DNA from: Amycolatopsis sp. QT-25
GTDB taxonomy: Bacteria > Actinomycetota > Actinomycetes > Mycobacteriales > Pseudonocardiaceae
Reading direction: 5' to 3'
DNA length: 64,000 bases
Assembly: GCF_029369745.1 (NCBI RefSeq)
Contig: NZ_CP120210.1
Location: 2,604,001-2,668,000, forward strand
The translations under genes and the position numbers were made by a program. A model generated the notes under the pieces. That model ran no database searches. It was not told where the DNA came from and saw nothing but the letters and a program-made list of their open reading frames with translations. Below are positions 6,701 to 16,086 of the stretch, one piece after another; position 1 is the first letter of the stretch; every line of letters starts with the position of its first letter.

Positions 6701-9700
6701 ATGCACCTCGTGCCCCGTCTTGGCTCCGGAATCCCGATCGTCGCCCGCACTCAGGAGATGCGGCAGCTCCGCGCCGCCTTCGCCCGTGCAGAACGGGCCG
6801 AGGCCGGCGCGGTGCTGCTCTCCGGTGACGCGGGTGTCGGCAAGACCCGGCTGCTGACCGCGCTCGGCGAGTTCGCCGCGGGCGCCGGTGCCCTGGTGCT
6901 CACCGGGCGCTGTATCGACGTCCATGAGGGCGGTCTTCCTTATCTTCCGTTCGCCGAGGCGCTGGCGCCGCTGGCGACGACTTCCGATCCCGCGGTCACC
7001 GCGGCGCTGCGGGCCCGGCCGGCGCTGGGCAGGCTGCTCCCGCAGATGCAGCAGGCGGAGGACTACCCCGCCATCGAAGACGGTCAGCTCACCGCGAGCG
7101 AGCGGGTGTCGACGCAACGGCTCCGGCCCGAACAGGACCTCGGCCAGCTCCAGCTGTTCGACGCGGTACTGGGGGTGCTGACCGTCATCGCGCAGCGCCG
7201 GCCCGTGGTGATCCTCCTGGAAGACCTGCATTGGGCCGACGGTTCCACCCGGAACCTGCTGTCCTTCCTGCTGACGAGGCTGCGCACCCAGCGACTACTG
7301 GTGGTGGCCAGTTACCGCGAGGAGGACGTCCACCGGCGGCATCCGCTCCGGGCGCTGCTGTCCGAGGTGGTGCGCCTGGGCGCGGTGGAACGCGTCGAGG
7401 TCAAGCCGTTCGGCGCCGAGGACGCGCGCGCCTTCGTCGAGGCACTGGCCGACGAGCCGATCGCCCAGGACATGATCGCCGACATCGTCGCCCGGTCCGA
7501 GGGCAATCCGTTCTTCGTCGAGGAGTTGCTCGCGTCGGCGAAGGAATGCCGCGAACTGCCCGCCGGGCTCGCCGAAGTGCTTCTCGCCCGGGTGGAACAG
7601 CTTTCCCAGATCACGCGCCGGGTACTGCGCGTGGTCTCGGTCGCCAAGGACGCGGTGGCGCACGCCGCGCTCGCCGAAATCTCCGGGCTGGACGAGCTCG
7701 AACTCGACGAGGCACTGCGCGAAGCGGTGCAGCATCACGTGTTGGTGATCGAAAACGGTTTCTACACCTTCCGGCACGCGTTGTTGCAGGAAGCGGTCTA
7801 CGGCGACTTGTTACCGGGGGAGCGGGTGCGCATGCACGCGGCGTACGCGTCCCGCATCCGCAGCCGGACGCAGGGTCGCGGCCAGGACGCGCGGCTCGCG
7901 CACCACAGCTTGGAGAGCAAGGACTTCGTCACCGCGCTGGCCGCCTTGCTCCGCGCGATGGACGAGGCGGAGAAGCTGGGCGCGCCCGGTTCCGCGCTGC
8001 GGCACGTCGAACAGGCACTGTCCATTTGGGACGCGGTACCCGCGGCGGACCGGCCGTCGGACGTCGACGAGCTCCGGTTGCTGCACGAGGCGTCGTACTT
8101 CGCGAGCACGTCGGGCGAGCCGGAGCGGGCGGTCGCCTATTCCCGGTCCGCCACCGAAGTCCTCGGCCCGGACACCGGCAACGAGCGCGCCGCCAAGGTC
8201 TGGCGACGGCACGCGGAGGCGCTGCTTTCGGTCGACGGCACGCTCGACGAGGTCGTCGAGGCGATCGACGAGGCTTGGAAGCTGGTCGAGCACACCGAGG
8301 CGAGTTCCGCGCGGGCGTGGGTGCTCGCCACCAGGGCGGGGATCCTGCGGTTGATCGACAGGCACGACGAGGCACTGCACTGCGCACTGGCCGCGGTCGC
8401 GGACGCCAAGGCCGTCGGCGCGGGAGGGGCGGAAGCGGCGGCGCTGGTCTCGCTCGGGACGCTGGCCGATTCGGAGGGTGATGTCGAAGAGGCTCGGGAG
8501 CGGTTGCGCCAGGCCGAGCGGAAGGCGAGGGATTCCGGCGCGCTCAACGGCGAACTGCGGGCACTGCACTTCCTCGGGCTCAGCTACGACGACCGGGCCG
8601 AGATCCACTCCGCGCTGAAGTACTACGCCAAGGGCATCAAACGGGCCAAGGAGACCGGGCTGACCTGGAGCTCCTTCGGGATCGAGTTGCGGACCAAGCA
8701 CCTCACGCTGCGGTACGTCAGCGGGGACTGGCCGGAAGACGACGACGCCGGCCGCGCGGGCCGCGGTGTTTCGAGTGTCGTCGCCGGGCGGTTCCTGAGC
8801 ATCTGGGCGCAGTTCGTCGTCGGCAGGGGCCGGTTCGCGGACGCGGACAAGATCCTCCCCAGCCTTCGCCAGCACTGGAGCACGGACATCTCCATCGCGC
8901 TCGCGGCGGGTGACGCCGCCATCCAGCTCGCGACCTGGCGCGGGGACCACGCGGGCGCGGTGCGGCAGGCACACGAACTGATCGACTGGCTCGAAGAGGT
9001 CGAGCCCGCGATCCTCGGCGGGATCCGGATCAGCGTGCACGGCGTCGCGGCGGCCGTCGCGCAGGCCGCCGAAGCCCGGGTGCGCGGCGATCACGCGACG
9101 GTCGAGGCGGCGGTGAAATCGGGTGAGGCGATACTCGCGCACGGCCGCCACTGCGCCGAACACGGCATCCCGCGTTCGGTGTCGCTGGGCCCGGAGGCGC
9201 TGGCGTGGCTCGCCCGGCTGGAGGCGCTCGGCAGTTGCCTGCATGGCACGGGAGATCCGGCCCGGTGGGCGAAGGCGGTCGAGGCGTTCGGATACGGCGC
9301 GGTCTACGAGCAGGCGATGTGCCGCCTGCAGCACGCGAAGTCCCTGCTGGCTTCCGACGGTGACACCGCGCTCGCGGCGTCGGAACTGCTGGCCGCGCAC
9401 GCGGTGGCCGATCGGCTGGGGGCCTGCCCGCTGCGCGAGGCCGTCCGGGAGCTCGGACACCGGGCGCGTGTCGAGCTTCCCGGGGAGGCCGTGGCCCCGC
9501 GCCGCGACGTCGTCGACCCGCTCACCGACCGCGAACGCGACGTACTGGAACGCGTCGCGCTCGGCCGGACCAACCGGCAGGTCGGCGAAGAGCTGTACAT
9601 CAGCGGGAAGACGGTGAGCGTCCACCTTTCGCGGGTGATGGCGAAACTCGGCGCGAGCCGCCGGGCCGAGGCGGTCGCGATCGCCTACGACCGGGGTCTG

Positions 9701-9727
9701 CTGGCCGCGCCCATTTCCCCTTCCTGA
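6701..9727 (+). CDS. LAL-type LuxR transcriptional regulator with ATPase domain
   Basis: 1008 residues, the usual size for large ATP-binding LuxR (LAL/MalT-like) activators. The N-terminal STAND ATPase has Walker A GDAGVGKTRLL (about residues 43-53) and Walker B VVILLEDLHWADGST (about 169-183). The middle is a helical repeat region. The C-terminus carries a LuxR helix-turn-helix: DPLTDRERDVLERVALGRTN then SGKTVSVHLSRVMAKLG (about 942-990). It is a cytoplasmic DNA-binding activator awaiting an unknown signal. No biosynthetic cluster is next to it, so the target is unknown. The stop abuts a perfect palindrome. Confidence 0.92.
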   Translation: MHLVPRLGSGIPIVARTQEMRQLRAAFARAERAEAGAVLLSGDAGVGKTRLLTALGEFAAGAGALVLTGRCIDVHEGGLPYLPFAEALAPLATTSDPAVTAALRARPALGRLLPQMQQAEDYPAIEDGQLTASERVSTQRLRPEQDLGQLQLFDAVLGVLTVIAQRRPVVILLEDLHWADGSTRNLLSFLLTRLRTQRLLVVASYREEDVHRRHPLRALLSEVVRLGAVERVEVKPFGAEDARAFVEALADEPIAQDMIADIVARSEGNPFFVEELLASAKECRELPAGLAEVLLARVEQLSQITRRVLRVVSVAKDAVAHAALAEISGLDELELDEALREAVQHHVLVIENGFYTFRHALLQEAVYGDLLPGERVRMHAAYASRIRSRTQGRGQDARLAHHSLESKDFVTALAALLRAMDEAEKLGAPGSALRHVEQALSIWDAVPAADRPSDVDELRLLHEASYFASTSGEPERAVAYSRSATEVLGPDTGNERAAKVWRRHAEALLSVDGTLDEVVEAIDEAWKLVEHTEASSARAWVLATRAGILRLIDRHDEALHCALAAVADAKAVGAGGAEAAALVSLGTLADSEGDVEEARERLRQAERKARDSGALNGELRALHFLGLSYDDRAEIHSALKYYAKGIKRAKETGLTWSSFGIELRTKHLTLRYVSGDWPEDDDAGRAGRGVSSVVAGRFLSIWAQFVVGRGRFADADKILPSLRQHWSTDISIALAAGDAAIQLATWRGDHAGAVRQAHELIDWLEEVEPAILGGIRISVHGVAAAVAQAAEARVRGDHATVEAAVKSGEAILAHGRHCAEHGIPRSVSLGPEALAWLARLEALGSCLHGTGDPARWAKAVEAFGYGAVYEQAMCRLQHAKSLLASDGDTALAASELLAAHAVADRLGACPLREAVRELGHRARVELPGEAVAPRRDVVDPLTDRERDVLERVALGRTNRQVGEELYISGKTVSVHLSRVMAKLGASRRAEAVAIAYDRGLLAAPISPS

Positions 9728-9728
9728 C

Positions 9729-9794
9729 CCGCGATTCGGCACCTGGTTGCGATCCTTGCCCCCGCAACGATCGCAACCAGGTGCCGAATCGCGG
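9729..9794. repeat. Perfect 26-bp-arm palindrome, class C, between convergent genes
   Basis: Arms 9729-9754 and 9769-9794 pair exactly, with a 14-base loop. It follows the TGA stop of the LAL regulator and precedes the stop of the convergent dehydrogenase gene, so it can terminate both strands. It shares the template of the 1028-1086 element but differs at many positions, each compensated in the other arm. Confidence 0.88.
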
Positions 9795-9800
9795 AGGGGC

Positions 9801-11423
9801 TCAGCGGCGGGGGAGGCGGCGGAGGGCTTTGAGGCCGGCGCTCAGCCCTCGCGCCCACAGCTTCGGCGGGATTCCGCGGCCGGGGCGTAGCGGAATCCCG
9901 CGCTGCACCGCGATCGCCTGGGCTTCGGTGTACTTGAGCAGCCCTTCGGCGCCGTTGCGCCGCCCGACACCGGACTCCTTCATCCCGCCCATCGGCAGCC
10001 CCACGGTCCCGAACGTCGCCGCGAAGCCTTCGTTGACGTTGACGGTCCCGGCCTTCAGCCGCGCCGCGACCTCCCAGCCCGCGCGGCCGTTACGTGACCA
10101 CACACTCGCGTTCAGCCCGAACTTCGTGTCGTTGGCACGCTCGATCGCGTTGGTGACGTCGGTGTAGCCGTAGATCGAGACGACCGGTCCGAACGTCTCT
10201 TCGGCGAACAGCTTGACGTCCTCGGTGACGTCGGTGAGCACGGTCGGTTCGTAGAACAACGGGCCGAGATCAGGCCGGGCCTTGCCGCCGGTGAGCACCT
10301 TCGCGCCCTTGGCCCGGGCGTCCTCGACGTGCGCCGACACCGTCTCCAGCTGGGCTTCGGAGGTCAAGGAGCCCATTTGTGCCTGATAATTCAATGCGCC
10401 TCCGAGCCGCAGCGCGGCGGTCTTGGCGACGAAGGCCCGCGTGAACTCCTCGCGGATCGACTCGTGGACGTAGATCCGCTCGACCGAGACACACAGCTGC
10501 CCGGCGGAGGAGAAGCACGCCGTCACCGCGCCGGTCGCGGTCTTGGCGACGTCCGCGTCGGGCAGCACGATCATCGGGTTCTTGCCGCCGAGCTCCAGTG
10601 AGTAGCTCGTCAGCCGCTCCGCCACCTTCGCGGCGAGGCTCTTACCCGTGGGCGTGGACCCGGTGAAGCACAGATAGTCCGACTCTTCGACCAGCGCGTC
10701 GCCGATCCGCGAGCCGCGGCCGAGCACGATCTGCCAGATCCCGGCGGGCAGCCCGGCCTCCTCGGCGATCTCCTGCAGCCACAGCGCCGAGAGCGCGGTC
10801 TGGTTGTCCGGCTTCTGCACCACGGCGTTGCCCGCCGCGAGGGCGGGCAGGACGTCCATCGCGGTCAGCGCGAGGGGGTAGTTCCACGGGGAGATGATCC
10901 CGACGACCCCCTTGGGGTGCCGGATCTCGCCGACCTTCGTCAGCACCGGGATCAGCCCGGCGGCGCGACTCGGCGAAAGGAACTTCGCGCTGTGCTTGCC
11001 GTAGTAGGCGGCCACGAGCGCGGTGGCACTGACCTCGTCGAAGGCGTCCATCCGGGCTTTGCCCGCCTCGATCTGTACGAGGTCGAGGGCTTCTTCCTGC
11101 CGCTTCAAGACCAGGTCGTGCAGGCGGATCAGAACGCGCTGGCGGTCTTCGACCGGCCGTTCGGCCCACGCGCGCTGCGCTTCCCGCGCCTGGTCGAACA
11201 CGCCGCGGACGTCGGCGTCGGTCGCCTGGGGGAGGGTCACGATCGCTTGCCCGGTGAACGGCGCGCGCATCTGGACCGGGGCGGAGACAGTGGTGTTCTT
11301 ACCGCCCGCGACCCGCCGCACGAGCCGTTCCGCCCTGGCCATGACGGGAGCGCCGGGAACGCCGCCGATGGTGGACGGTCCTTCGATGTGCCGGCCCGCA
11401 CTCGCCGGTGTCGTGCTCGTCAT
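9801..11423 (-). CDS. gabD2: Succinate-semialdehyde dehydrogenase (aldehyde dehydrogenase superfamily)
   Basis: Oxidises an aldehyde, most likely succinate semialdehyde, to the acid with NAD(P). 540 residues. Visible: cofactor-site ISPWNYPLALT, PKGV before it, FTGSTPTGKSLA, the catalytic glutamate in LELGGKNP and the catalytic cysteine in SAGQLC (about residue 308), and ETFGPVVSIYGY. The close match to actinobacterial GabD2-type enzymes supports the name; other aldehydes remain possible. The ATG at 11423 has GGAG at the right distance; the longer upstream reading adds unrelated residues. Confidence 0.85.
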   Translation of the reverse strand: MTSTTPASAGRHIEGPSTIGGVPGAPVMARAERLVRRVAGGKNTTVSAPVQMRAPFTGQAIVTLPQATDADVRGVFDQAREAQRAWAERPVEDRQRVLIRLHDLVLKRQEEALDLVQIEAGKARMDAFDEVSATALVAAYYGKHSAKFLSPSRAAGLIPVLTKVGEIRHPKGVVGIISPWNYPLALTAMDVLPALAAGNAVVQKPDNQTALSALWLQEIAEEAGLPAGIWQIVLGRGSRIGDALVEESDYLCFTGSTPTGKSLAAKVAERLTSYSLELGGKNPMIVLPDADVAKTATGAVTACFSSAGQLCVSVERIYVHESIREEFTRAFVAKTAALRLGGALNYQAQMGSLTSEAQLETVSAHVEDARAKGAKVLTGGKARPDLGPLFYEPTVLTDVTEDVKLFAEETFGPVVSIYGYTDVTNAIERANDTKFGLNASVWSRNGRAGWEVAARLKAGTVNVNEGFAATFGTVGLPMGGMKESGVGRRNGAEGLLKYTEAQAIAVQRGIPLRPGRGIPPKLWARGLSAGLKALRRLPRR

Positions 11424-11492
11424 ACCGTCTCCGTTCCATGCGGCGTGGAGCCGGACGGCGCCACGCAGAGCCCAGATGTTACCGACGAGTAC

Positions 11493-11520
11493 AGCATACT
11501 GCCGGTATGGAGACTGTCCA
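11493..11520 (-). promoter_or_regulatory. Promoter of gabD2 with overlapping palindrome
   Basis: On the minus strand TGGACA (11515-11520) and TATGCT (11493-11498) are separated by 16 bases. A palindrome CATAC-N5-GTATG (11495-11509) overlaps the -10 and spacer, where a repressor would block the polymerase. A second palindrome, GTGAA-N5-TTCAC, lies at 11529-11543. Confidence 0.5.
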
Positions 11521-11539
11521 TCGCTGATGTGAATAATTT

Positions 11540-12328
11540 TCACGTATTGCCGGGGCGTGGCGGATTGTCCGGGGACGGGCGCAGGATGTCCTGCTGCTGC
11601 AACGCGGATCCCGCGGGTGGTGTCGGCGGCGACGGCGGCTCGTAGGCCTGCGGATACTGCGGCTGAGGGAGAGCGGGAGGGTAAGGCGCGTAGGTGGCTG
11701 GGTAAAAGTGCTGCGGGGACGCCGCCGGTTCACGCCGGTTGGCCACGACCGCCAGTCCGATCGTGAGCAACGCCACGAGCCCGCCCGCGAGCAGGATCCA
11801 GAACCCGCTCCCGGTGCCGTAGCGCGAGACGAAGCGGCCGGTGTCCTGACCGAAGCTCAGGCTCGCCGAGATGTCCATGCCGAGCATCCACACGCCGATC
11901 GCGGTCCCCGCCCCGCCGGCGACCAGCAGCGTTCTCGAAGTGGTCGCGGCGGGTGAGCCCGAACTCCGCCGATACGACGCGAAGCCGACCGCGGCCCCGG
12001 CGAACAACGTCAGCGCGGCGGCCGACAGCGGGATGCCATAGCGGGCGACGTGCGTCTTGTCGTAGAACTCCTTCTCCTCCGCCGACGGTGCGATGTCGAA
12101 ACTCCGCGTCCAGCCGGTCTCGGCGAATTTCGACACCGTCTTGCCTTCGGAGACCTGTTCGTACGTCGACTGCGGGAGGAAGGTCGCGAGAAGTACCAGC
12201 AGGCCGGCGAAAACTCCCATCATCGAGGCGAAAAGCCGGGGGAGCCGCACGTCGGACGGCGGCCGCGCCGGCTGCCCTGCACCGAACGGGCCAGTCGGTT
12301 GGTACGGCTGCCGCTGCGGCGCGCTCAT
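11540..12328 (-). CDS. Four-helix membrane protein with proline-rich tail
   Basis: 262 residues, not assigned to a named family. A short proline/glutamine-rich N-terminus leads into a first membrane helix (LFASMMGVFAGLLVLLATFL, about residues 32-51). A soluble loop of about 55 residues follows, then three more helices (IPLSAAALTLFAGAAVGF, LLVAGGAGTAIGVWMLG, FWILLAGGLVALLTIGLAVV). The last 60 residues are Pro/Tyr/Gln-rich and probably unstructured in the cytoplasm. It lies upstream of gabD2 in the same direction, but gabD2 has its own promoter. Confidence 0.7.
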   Translation of the reverse strand: MSAPQRQPYQPTGPFGAGQPARPPSDVRLPRLFASMMGVFAGLLVLLATFLPQSTYEQVSEGKTVSKFAETGWTRSFDIAPSAEEKEFYDKTHVARYGIPLSAAALTLFAGAAVGFASYRRSSGSPAATTSRTLLVAGGAGTAIGVWMLGMDISASLSFGQDTGRFVSRYGTGSGFWILLAGGLVALLTIGLAVVANRREPAASPQHFYPATYAPYPPALPQPQYPQAYEPPSPPTPPAGSALQQQDILRPSPDNPPRPGNT

Positions 12329-12431
12329 GGTCGGCTCCTCCGCCGGTTTTGGTGTCCGGCAAGGAATTCCACCATGAATCGGCCGACGAGATAAGGGTCA
12401 CCTGCACTCTGGTCGGCGGCTCCCGCGCGTG

Positions 12432-13046
12432 CTACGCGGAGGTGTCCTCCGACAACATCACCGCGACTCGCTTCCATTCGTCGAGCAACTGCCGCCGCCG
12501 CTTCGGATCGCCGCCGAGTTCGGCGTCCAGCGCCAGCCCGCGGGTGAGGTTCACGGTCAGCCAGAACAGGATCTCCGCGCGTTCCTTCGGCAGGTTCCCG
12601 GTGACCGCGGTGATGTGCTCCAGCGTCGAGCGGCCGAGTGCCCTGTCGACCGGGCGGATCGCCGCACGGAGTTCGGGGTCGGTGCGGGCCGCGACCCACA
12701 GTTCCGTGGCGGCCGTGGACAGCGTGCCCGAGTAGCCCTCCCACAGCAGGTCGATCGCCGCCGCGACACCCGAGGCGCCACCGGGAAGCGCCGAGATCGA
12801 CGTCGCGAGCCGTCCGCGCAATTTCTCCGTCAGATGTTCGACGGCGGCCGCCATGAGTTCGGCCTTCGCGGAGAAGTGATGCTGTACGGCGCCCTTCGAG
12901 ACGCCCGCGCGGGCACAGATCTCCTGGACCGAGGTACGCGCGTAGCCGAGGTCGACCAGGCAGTCGATGGTGGCGTCGAGCAGGGCGGTGCGCGTCCGCG
13001 CACGCCGCTCGGCCTGGGTGCGGTGGGTCCTGCCGAGCACGCTCAC
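12432..13046 (-). CDS. TetR-family repressor
   Basis: 204 residues. The N-terminal helix-turn-helix is typical: RTALLDATIDCLVDLGYART, then SVQEICARAGVSKGAVQHHF (about residues 18-60). The C-terminal ligand domain is not assigned. It is transcribed away from an acyl-CoA dehydrogenase/CoA-transferase pair, and a strong 30-base inverted repeat lies in the shared promoter region, so it most likely represses that pair and itself. An acyl-CoA or related ligand is an inference from the target genes. Confidence 0.88.
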   Translation of the reverse strand: MSVLGRTHRTQAERRARTRTALLDATIDCLVDLGYARTSVQEICARAGVSKGAVQHHFSAKAELMAAAVEHLTEKLRGRLATSISALPGGASGVAAAIDLLWEGYSGTLSTAATELWVAARTDPELRAAIRPVDRALGRSTLEHITAVTGNLPKERAEILFWLTVNLTRGLALDAELGGDPKRRRQLLDEWKRVAVMLSEDTSA

Positions 13047-13080
13047 CGGATCCGGCCCCCCTTTACGTGCAGCTCGGTAC

Positions 13081-13110
13081 GGATGTACATTCCGCTTGGA
13101 ACTTACATCC
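13081..13110. promoter_or_regulatory. Operator between tetR and acyl-CoA dehydrogenase
   Basis: Two 13-base arms (13081-13093 and 13098-13110) around GCTT match at 11 of 13 positions: GGATGTACATTCC against the complement of GGAACTTACATCC. It sits 35 bases from the tetR start and 42 bases before the dehydrogenase start, the classic place for a TetR operator in a divergent pair. Confidence 0.72.
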
Positions 13111-13151
13111 TAAACGTCATGTTTTCCAGGTCCGATCAGGAGGCGTTGGCC

Positions 13152-14303
13152 GTGCCCTTGCAGATCCAGAAGAGTTCGTGGAGCACGACGGAGCTCGAAG
13201 ACCTCCGGGACCTCGCCCGGACCTTCTGTCAGAAGGAACTCGTGCCGAACCAGGAGCGCTGGGCGGCCGAGAAGAAGGTCGACCGCGCGTTGTGGACGAA
13301 GGCGGGCGAGGTCGGCCTGCTGGCCTTGTCCATCCCGGAGGAGTACGGCGGTGGCGGCGGCACGTTCGCCCACGAGGCCGTGCTCTACGAAGAGCAGGCC
13401 CGATCCGGTGACAGCGCATGGGGCGTCACTGTCCACAATGGAATCGTCGCGCACTACATCCTCGAGTACGCGGGCGAAGAGCAGAAGAAGGCGTGGCTGC
13501 CGAAGTTCGCTTCCGGCGAGATGGTCGGCGCGGTCGCGATGACCGAACCCGGCACGGGTTCGGACCTGCAGAACATCAAGACCCGAGCGGTCCGCGACGG
13601 CGACCACTACGTGATCAACGGCGCGAAGACGTTCATCACCAACGGTTTCCACGCCGATCTCGTCGTCGTCGCGGTGAAGACCGACCCGGACGCGGGCGCG
13701 CAGGGCGTCTCGCTGATCGCCGTCGAGACCGACACGCCGGGCTTCGGCCGTGGCCGCGTCCTCGACAAGATCGGCCTCAAGGGCCAGGACACCGCGGAGC
13801 TGAACTTCGACGACGTCCGAGTGCCCGTCGCCAACCTTCTCGGTGGACAGGAAGGCCTCGGCTTCATCCAGCTGATGCAGCAGCTGCCGCAGGAACGGCT
13901 GATCATCGCCGTCACCGCGGTGGCCGGGATGGAGGCCGCGATCGACCAGACCATCGCCTACACCAAGGACCGCCAGGCCTTCGGCCGCCCGGTCTACCAC
14001 TTCCAGAACACCAAGTTCAAGCTCGCCGAGGCCGCGACCGAGGCCGCCGTGTCCCGCGCGTTCCTCGACCAGTGCATCGAACGGCATCTGCGCAAGGAAC
14101 TCGACGTGCAGGGCGCGGCGATGGCGAAGCTGTGGACCACCGAACGGGTCAACAAGGTCGTCGACGACTGCCTGCAACTGTTCGGCGGCTACGGCTACAT
14201 GAGCGAGTACCCGATCGCGCGCGCGTGGGCCGACATCCGGATCTCCCGTATCTTCGGCGGCACCAGCGAGATCATGAAGGAAATCATCTCCCGCACGCTG
14301 TGA
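13152..14303 (+). CDS. Acyl-CoA dehydrogenase
   Basis: FAD-dependent alpha,beta-desaturation of an acyl-CoA thioester. 383 residues, the usual length. Visible: AVAMTEPGTGSDLQNIKT (FAD/substrate loop), YVINGAKTFITNG, DRQAFGRPVYHFQNTKFKLAE, and the C-terminal LFGGYGYMSEYPIARAWADIRISRIFGGTSEIM with its likely catalytic glutamate. The GTG at 13152 is chosen because AGGAGG lies eight bases upstream. A CoA-transferase/racemase gene follows after 32 bases, so the two probably handle a branched-chain or methyl-branched acyl-CoA. Confidence 0.92.
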   Translation: MPLQIQKSSWSTTELEDLRDLARTFCQKELVPNQERWAAEKKVDRALWTKAGEVGLLALSIPEEYGGGGGTFAHEAVLYEEQARSGDSAWGVTVHNGIVAHYILEYAGEEQKKAWLPKFASGEMVGAVAMTEPGTGSDLQNIKTRAVRDGDHYVINGAKTFITNGFHADLVVVAVKTDPDAGAQGVSLIAVETDTPGFGRGRVLDKIGLKGQDTAELNFDDVRVPVANLLGGQEGLGFIQLMQQLPQERLIIAVTAVAGMEAAIDQTIAYTKDRQAFGRPVYHFQNTKFKLAEAATEAAVSRAFLDQCIERHLRKELDVQGAAMAKLWTTERVNKVVDDCLQLFGGYGYMSEYPIARAWADIRISRIFGGTSEIMKEIISRTL

Positions 14304-14335
14304 AATTCGTTGCCGTATCAGGAAAGGACGTGGCG

Positions 14336-15478
14336 ATGAAGGCTGGGCCACTGAGCGGGCTCAAGGTCGTCGAACTGGCCGGGCTCGCCCCGGCGCCGTT
14401 CGCCTGCACGATCCTCGCCGATCTCGGCGCGGAGGTCGTCCGGGTCGACCGGGCGACCCCGGGCAACGACGTCATCGGGTTCCCGAACGATCCGCTCGCG
14501 CGGGGCAGGCGCTCGATCGGCATCAACACCAAGACCCCAGAGGGGGTCGAACTGGTGCTGAAACTCGCCGACGACGCCGACGTGCTCGTCGAGGGTTTCC
14601 GTCCCGGCGTCGCCGAGCGGATGGGCATCGGACCGGAACAGGTCCACGCCCGCAACCCGCGGCTGGTCTACGGCCGGATGACCGGCTACGGCCAGGACGG
14701 CCCGCTGGCGACCGTCGCCGGGCACGACATCAACTACATCGGCATCTCCGGCGCGCTCGAACCCATCGGGCACGCCGGGCAGCGGCCGGTGGTACCGCTC
14801 AACCTCGTCGGTGACTTCGGCGGCGGTGGTCTCCTGCTCGCCATGGGCGTGCTGGCGGCGCTGTTCGAACGGCAGACCTCCGGCAAGGGACAGGTCGTGG
14901 ACGCGTCCATGGTGGACGGTGCGGCACTGCTGACCACCAGCCTGCACGGGCTGCTGGACTCCGGGTTGTGGCCGGGCGGGCGCGGCGAGAACATGCTCGA
15001 CGGTGGCGCGCCGTTCTACGACACCTACGAGACCGCCGACGGCAAGTACGTCGCCATCGGCGCGATCGAGATGCGCTTCTGGGGCGACCTGGTGAAGGTG
15101 CTGGGCCTCGATCCCGACGAGATCCCGGTCCACGTCGACAAGAACGAGTGGCCGAAGCTGCGCGAGATCGTCGCCGAGGCCGTCGCGAAGCACACTCGCG
15201 ACGAGCTCGTCGCGAAGGCCGAGGGCACCGATGCGTGCCTGACAGCGGTGCTGTCCCCGAAGGAGGCGCCGTCGCATCCGCACAACGTCGCGCGCAAGAC
15301 GTTCGTCGACGTCGGCGGCATGATGCAGCCCGCGCCCGCACCGAGGTTCGACCGCACGCCGGCCGGAACGCCGGAACCGCCGCGGCCCAAGGGCGGCGAC
15401 ACCACCGGCGTCCTCGCCGAACTCGGCGTGGACGCCGACGGGATCCAACGGCTCCGGGCCGCCGGGACCATCGCGTGA
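14336..15478 (+). CDS. CaiB/BaiF CoA-transferase family, alpha-methylacyl-CoA racemase-like
   Basis: 380 residues. The family III CoA-transferase fold is shown by LSGLKVVELAGLAPAPFACTILADLGAEVVRVDR, then NPRLVYGRMTGYGQDGPLA, GHDINYIGISGAL and GKGQVVDASMVDGAALL. The GHDINYI segment carries the His/Asp pair used by alpha-methylacyl-CoA racemases, so racemisation of 2-methylacyl-CoA is more likely than CoA transfer. The ATG at 14336 has GGAAAGG nine bases upstream; a GTG two codons earlier is too close. It is probably co-transcribed with the preceding dehydrogenase under TetR control. Confidence 0.82.
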   Translation: MKAGPLSGLKVVELAGLAPAPFACTILADLGAEVVRVDRATPGNDVIGFPNDPLARGRRSIGINTKTPEGVELVLKLADDADVLVEGFRPGVAERMGIGPEQVHARNPRLVYGRMTGYGQDGPLATVAGHDINYIGISGALEPIGHAGQRPVVPLNLVGDFGGGGLLLAMGVLAALFERQTSGKGQVVDASMVDGAALLTTSLHGLLDSGLWPGGRGENMLDGGAPFYDTYETADGKYVAIGAIEMRFWGDLVKVLGLDPDEIPVHVDKNEWPKLREIVAEAVAKHTRDELVAKAEGTDACLTAVLSPKEAPSHPHNVARKTFVDVGGMMQPAPAPRFDRTPAGTPEPPRPKGGDTTGVLAELGVDADGIQRLRAAGTIA

Positions 15479-15510
15479 GCTGAAGGGGACTTCCCCGCAT
15501 GAGACGCGGC

Positions 15511-15553
15511 GAAAGCGTCCTTCACCGCGTCGCATGCGGTGAAGGACGCTTTC
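15511..15553. repeat. Perfect 18-bp-arm palindrome between convergent genes
   Basis: Arms 15511-15528 and 15536-15553 (GAAAGCGTCCTTCACCGC and its mate) pair exactly. It includes the stop of the minus-strand acetyltransferase. The word TGAAGGACGCTTTC is shared with the element at 39286-39342. Likely a bidirectional terminator. Confidence 0.85.
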
Positions 15554-16076
15554 AGCCCTCGTCCGGATCGGACCGCAGCATCGAATAGAGGATGTGGTCG
15601 CGCCAGGCCCCGTCCCGGAACGCGTAACCGCGGAGCACGCCTTCGCGGGTGAAGCCCGCCTTCGTCAGCGAGCGCTGCTCGGCGACGTTGCCCGCTTCCG
15701 TCGACGCCTCGACGCGGTTCATCTGCGTGTGCGCGAAGAGATAGCGGACCAGCAATCGCTGGGCCTCGGTGCCGTAGCCGTGTCCGCGAGCCTCGGCGAT
15801 GAGCACGAGCCCGGCGTTCCAGCAGTACGACGTCGCCCCGGACCTGGTCTTGTGCCAGGAGACGAAGCCGAGCCGCTGCCCGTCCAGGTCGATCATCAGC
15901 ATCCCGTTGTCCGCGGCGAGCATGCCGGTCTCCGCCCAGCGGCGGCGCAGGAACCGCGGGTCGTGCCAGCCGTGCCACTCGAAAGCACCCGCGGCCAGCG
16001 GGTCGTTCGTCAGCGCTTCGAGCATCGGCAGGTCGTCTTCGTACACCGGTCTGAGCGCGACTCCGGTTTCTGTCAT
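15552..16076 (-). CDS. GNAT-family N-acetyltransferase
   Basis: 174 residues, RimJ/RimL-like subgroup. Visible: an N-terminal VALRPVYEDDLPMLEAL, the acetyl-CoA binding stretch LVLIAEARGHGYGTEAQRLLVRYLF, and the later RVEASTEAGNVAEQRSLTKAGFTREGVLR typical of transferases that modify N-terminal alanine or small molecules. The substrate is unknown. The ATG at 16076 starts exactly where the fold begins. It ends inside a palindrome, convergent with the CoA-transferase gene. Confidence 0.85.
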   Translation of the reverse strand: MTETGVALRPVYEDDLPMLEALTNDPLAAGAFEWHGWHDPRFLRRRWAETGMLAADNGMLMIDLDGQRLGFVSWHKTRSGATSYCWNAGLVLIAEARGHGYGTEAQRLLVRYLFAHTQMNRVEASTEAGNVAEQRSLTKAGFTREGVLRGYAFRDGAWRDHILYSMLRSDPDEG

Positions 16077-16086
16077 CCGACAGACA

